The notes below the pieces were generated by a model, which saw only the letters and a program-made list of their open reading frames with translations, was not told the origin of the DNA and did no database searches. From positions 1-6,195 of the forward strand of contig CAJKNC010000094.1 in NCBI GenBank assembly GCA_905201175.1: 6,195 bases of DNA, read 5' to 3'. The number at the start of each line of letters is the position of its first letter. Position 1 is the first letter of the stretch. Made by a program: the position numbers and the translations under genes. Shown piece by piece: positions 6,144 to 6,195 of the stretch. This DNA is from an uncultured Succinatimonas sp. GTDB taxonomy: Bacteria; Pseudomonadota; Gammaproteobacteria; Enterobacterales; Succinivibrionaceae.

Positions 6144-6195
6144 AGCCCGGCGGTGATCTACTCTCACACAAACGTACGTTGCACTACCATCGACG
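6144..6195 (-). rRNA. rrf: 5S ribosomal RNA, 3' part (cut by the window edge)
   Basis: Reading the minus strand from the edge, CGATGGTAGTG, then a variable helix, then GAGAGTAG and ACCGCCGGGC match the 3' half of bacterial 5S rRNA, in the order and spacing seen in E. coli. About 52 bases of roughly 115-120 are present; the 5' part and the rest of the operon lie beyond the window. The exact mature 3' end (6143-6146) is estimated from the terminal helix. Confidence 0.92.

Overview
The window is an AT-rich stretch of what looks like a gammaproteobacterial chromosome holding ordinary housekeeping genes. I find no mobile element, CRISPR array, phage gene or defence system. The gammaproteobacterial assignment is an inference from three observations. 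MurB is the E. coli-like long (type I) form, murB and birA are adjacent as in E. coli, and a 5S rRNA is followed directly by tRNA-Asp(GUC) as in some E. coli rrn operons. I cannot name the genus. A low-GC, host- or gut-associated gammaproteobacterium would fit.

Layout. From about 4400 down to 135, four genes run on the minus strand: metA (homoserine O-acyltransferase), murA, murB and birA. The last three are tightly packed. One base separates the murA stop from the murB start. birA starts at a TTG inside the 3' end of murB (16-base overlap), and its Shine-Dalgarno sequence lies within murB. metA is set off from murA by about 80 bases that contain a perfect 16-base palindrome and a weak candidate promoter. 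A roughly 330-base divergent spacer separates metA from cinA, which runs on the plus strand (4676-5845). After cinA come two hairpins, then a bidirectional intrinsic terminator. Beyond it, coming from the right on the minus strand, is the 3' end of an rRNA operon: 5S rRNA (cut by the window edge) and tRNA-Asp.

How the genes fit together. MurA and MurB catalyse the two consecutive steps that convert UDP-GlcNAc to UDP-MurNAc for peptidoglycan. MetA makes the activated homoserine ester for methionine synthesis. BirA attaches biotin to acetyl-CoA carboxylase. The CinA-family protein keeps the N-terminal molybdopterin-binding-like domain, but its C-terminal deamidase domain is degenerate.

The points most worth a second look are at residue level. 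MetA has Asp at position 111, a site known to govern acetyl- versus succinyl-CoA choice. BirA has lost the GKGY wing of its DNA-binding domain and carries changes in the biotinyl-AMP loop. The CinA protein lacks the ESxTGG active-site motif.
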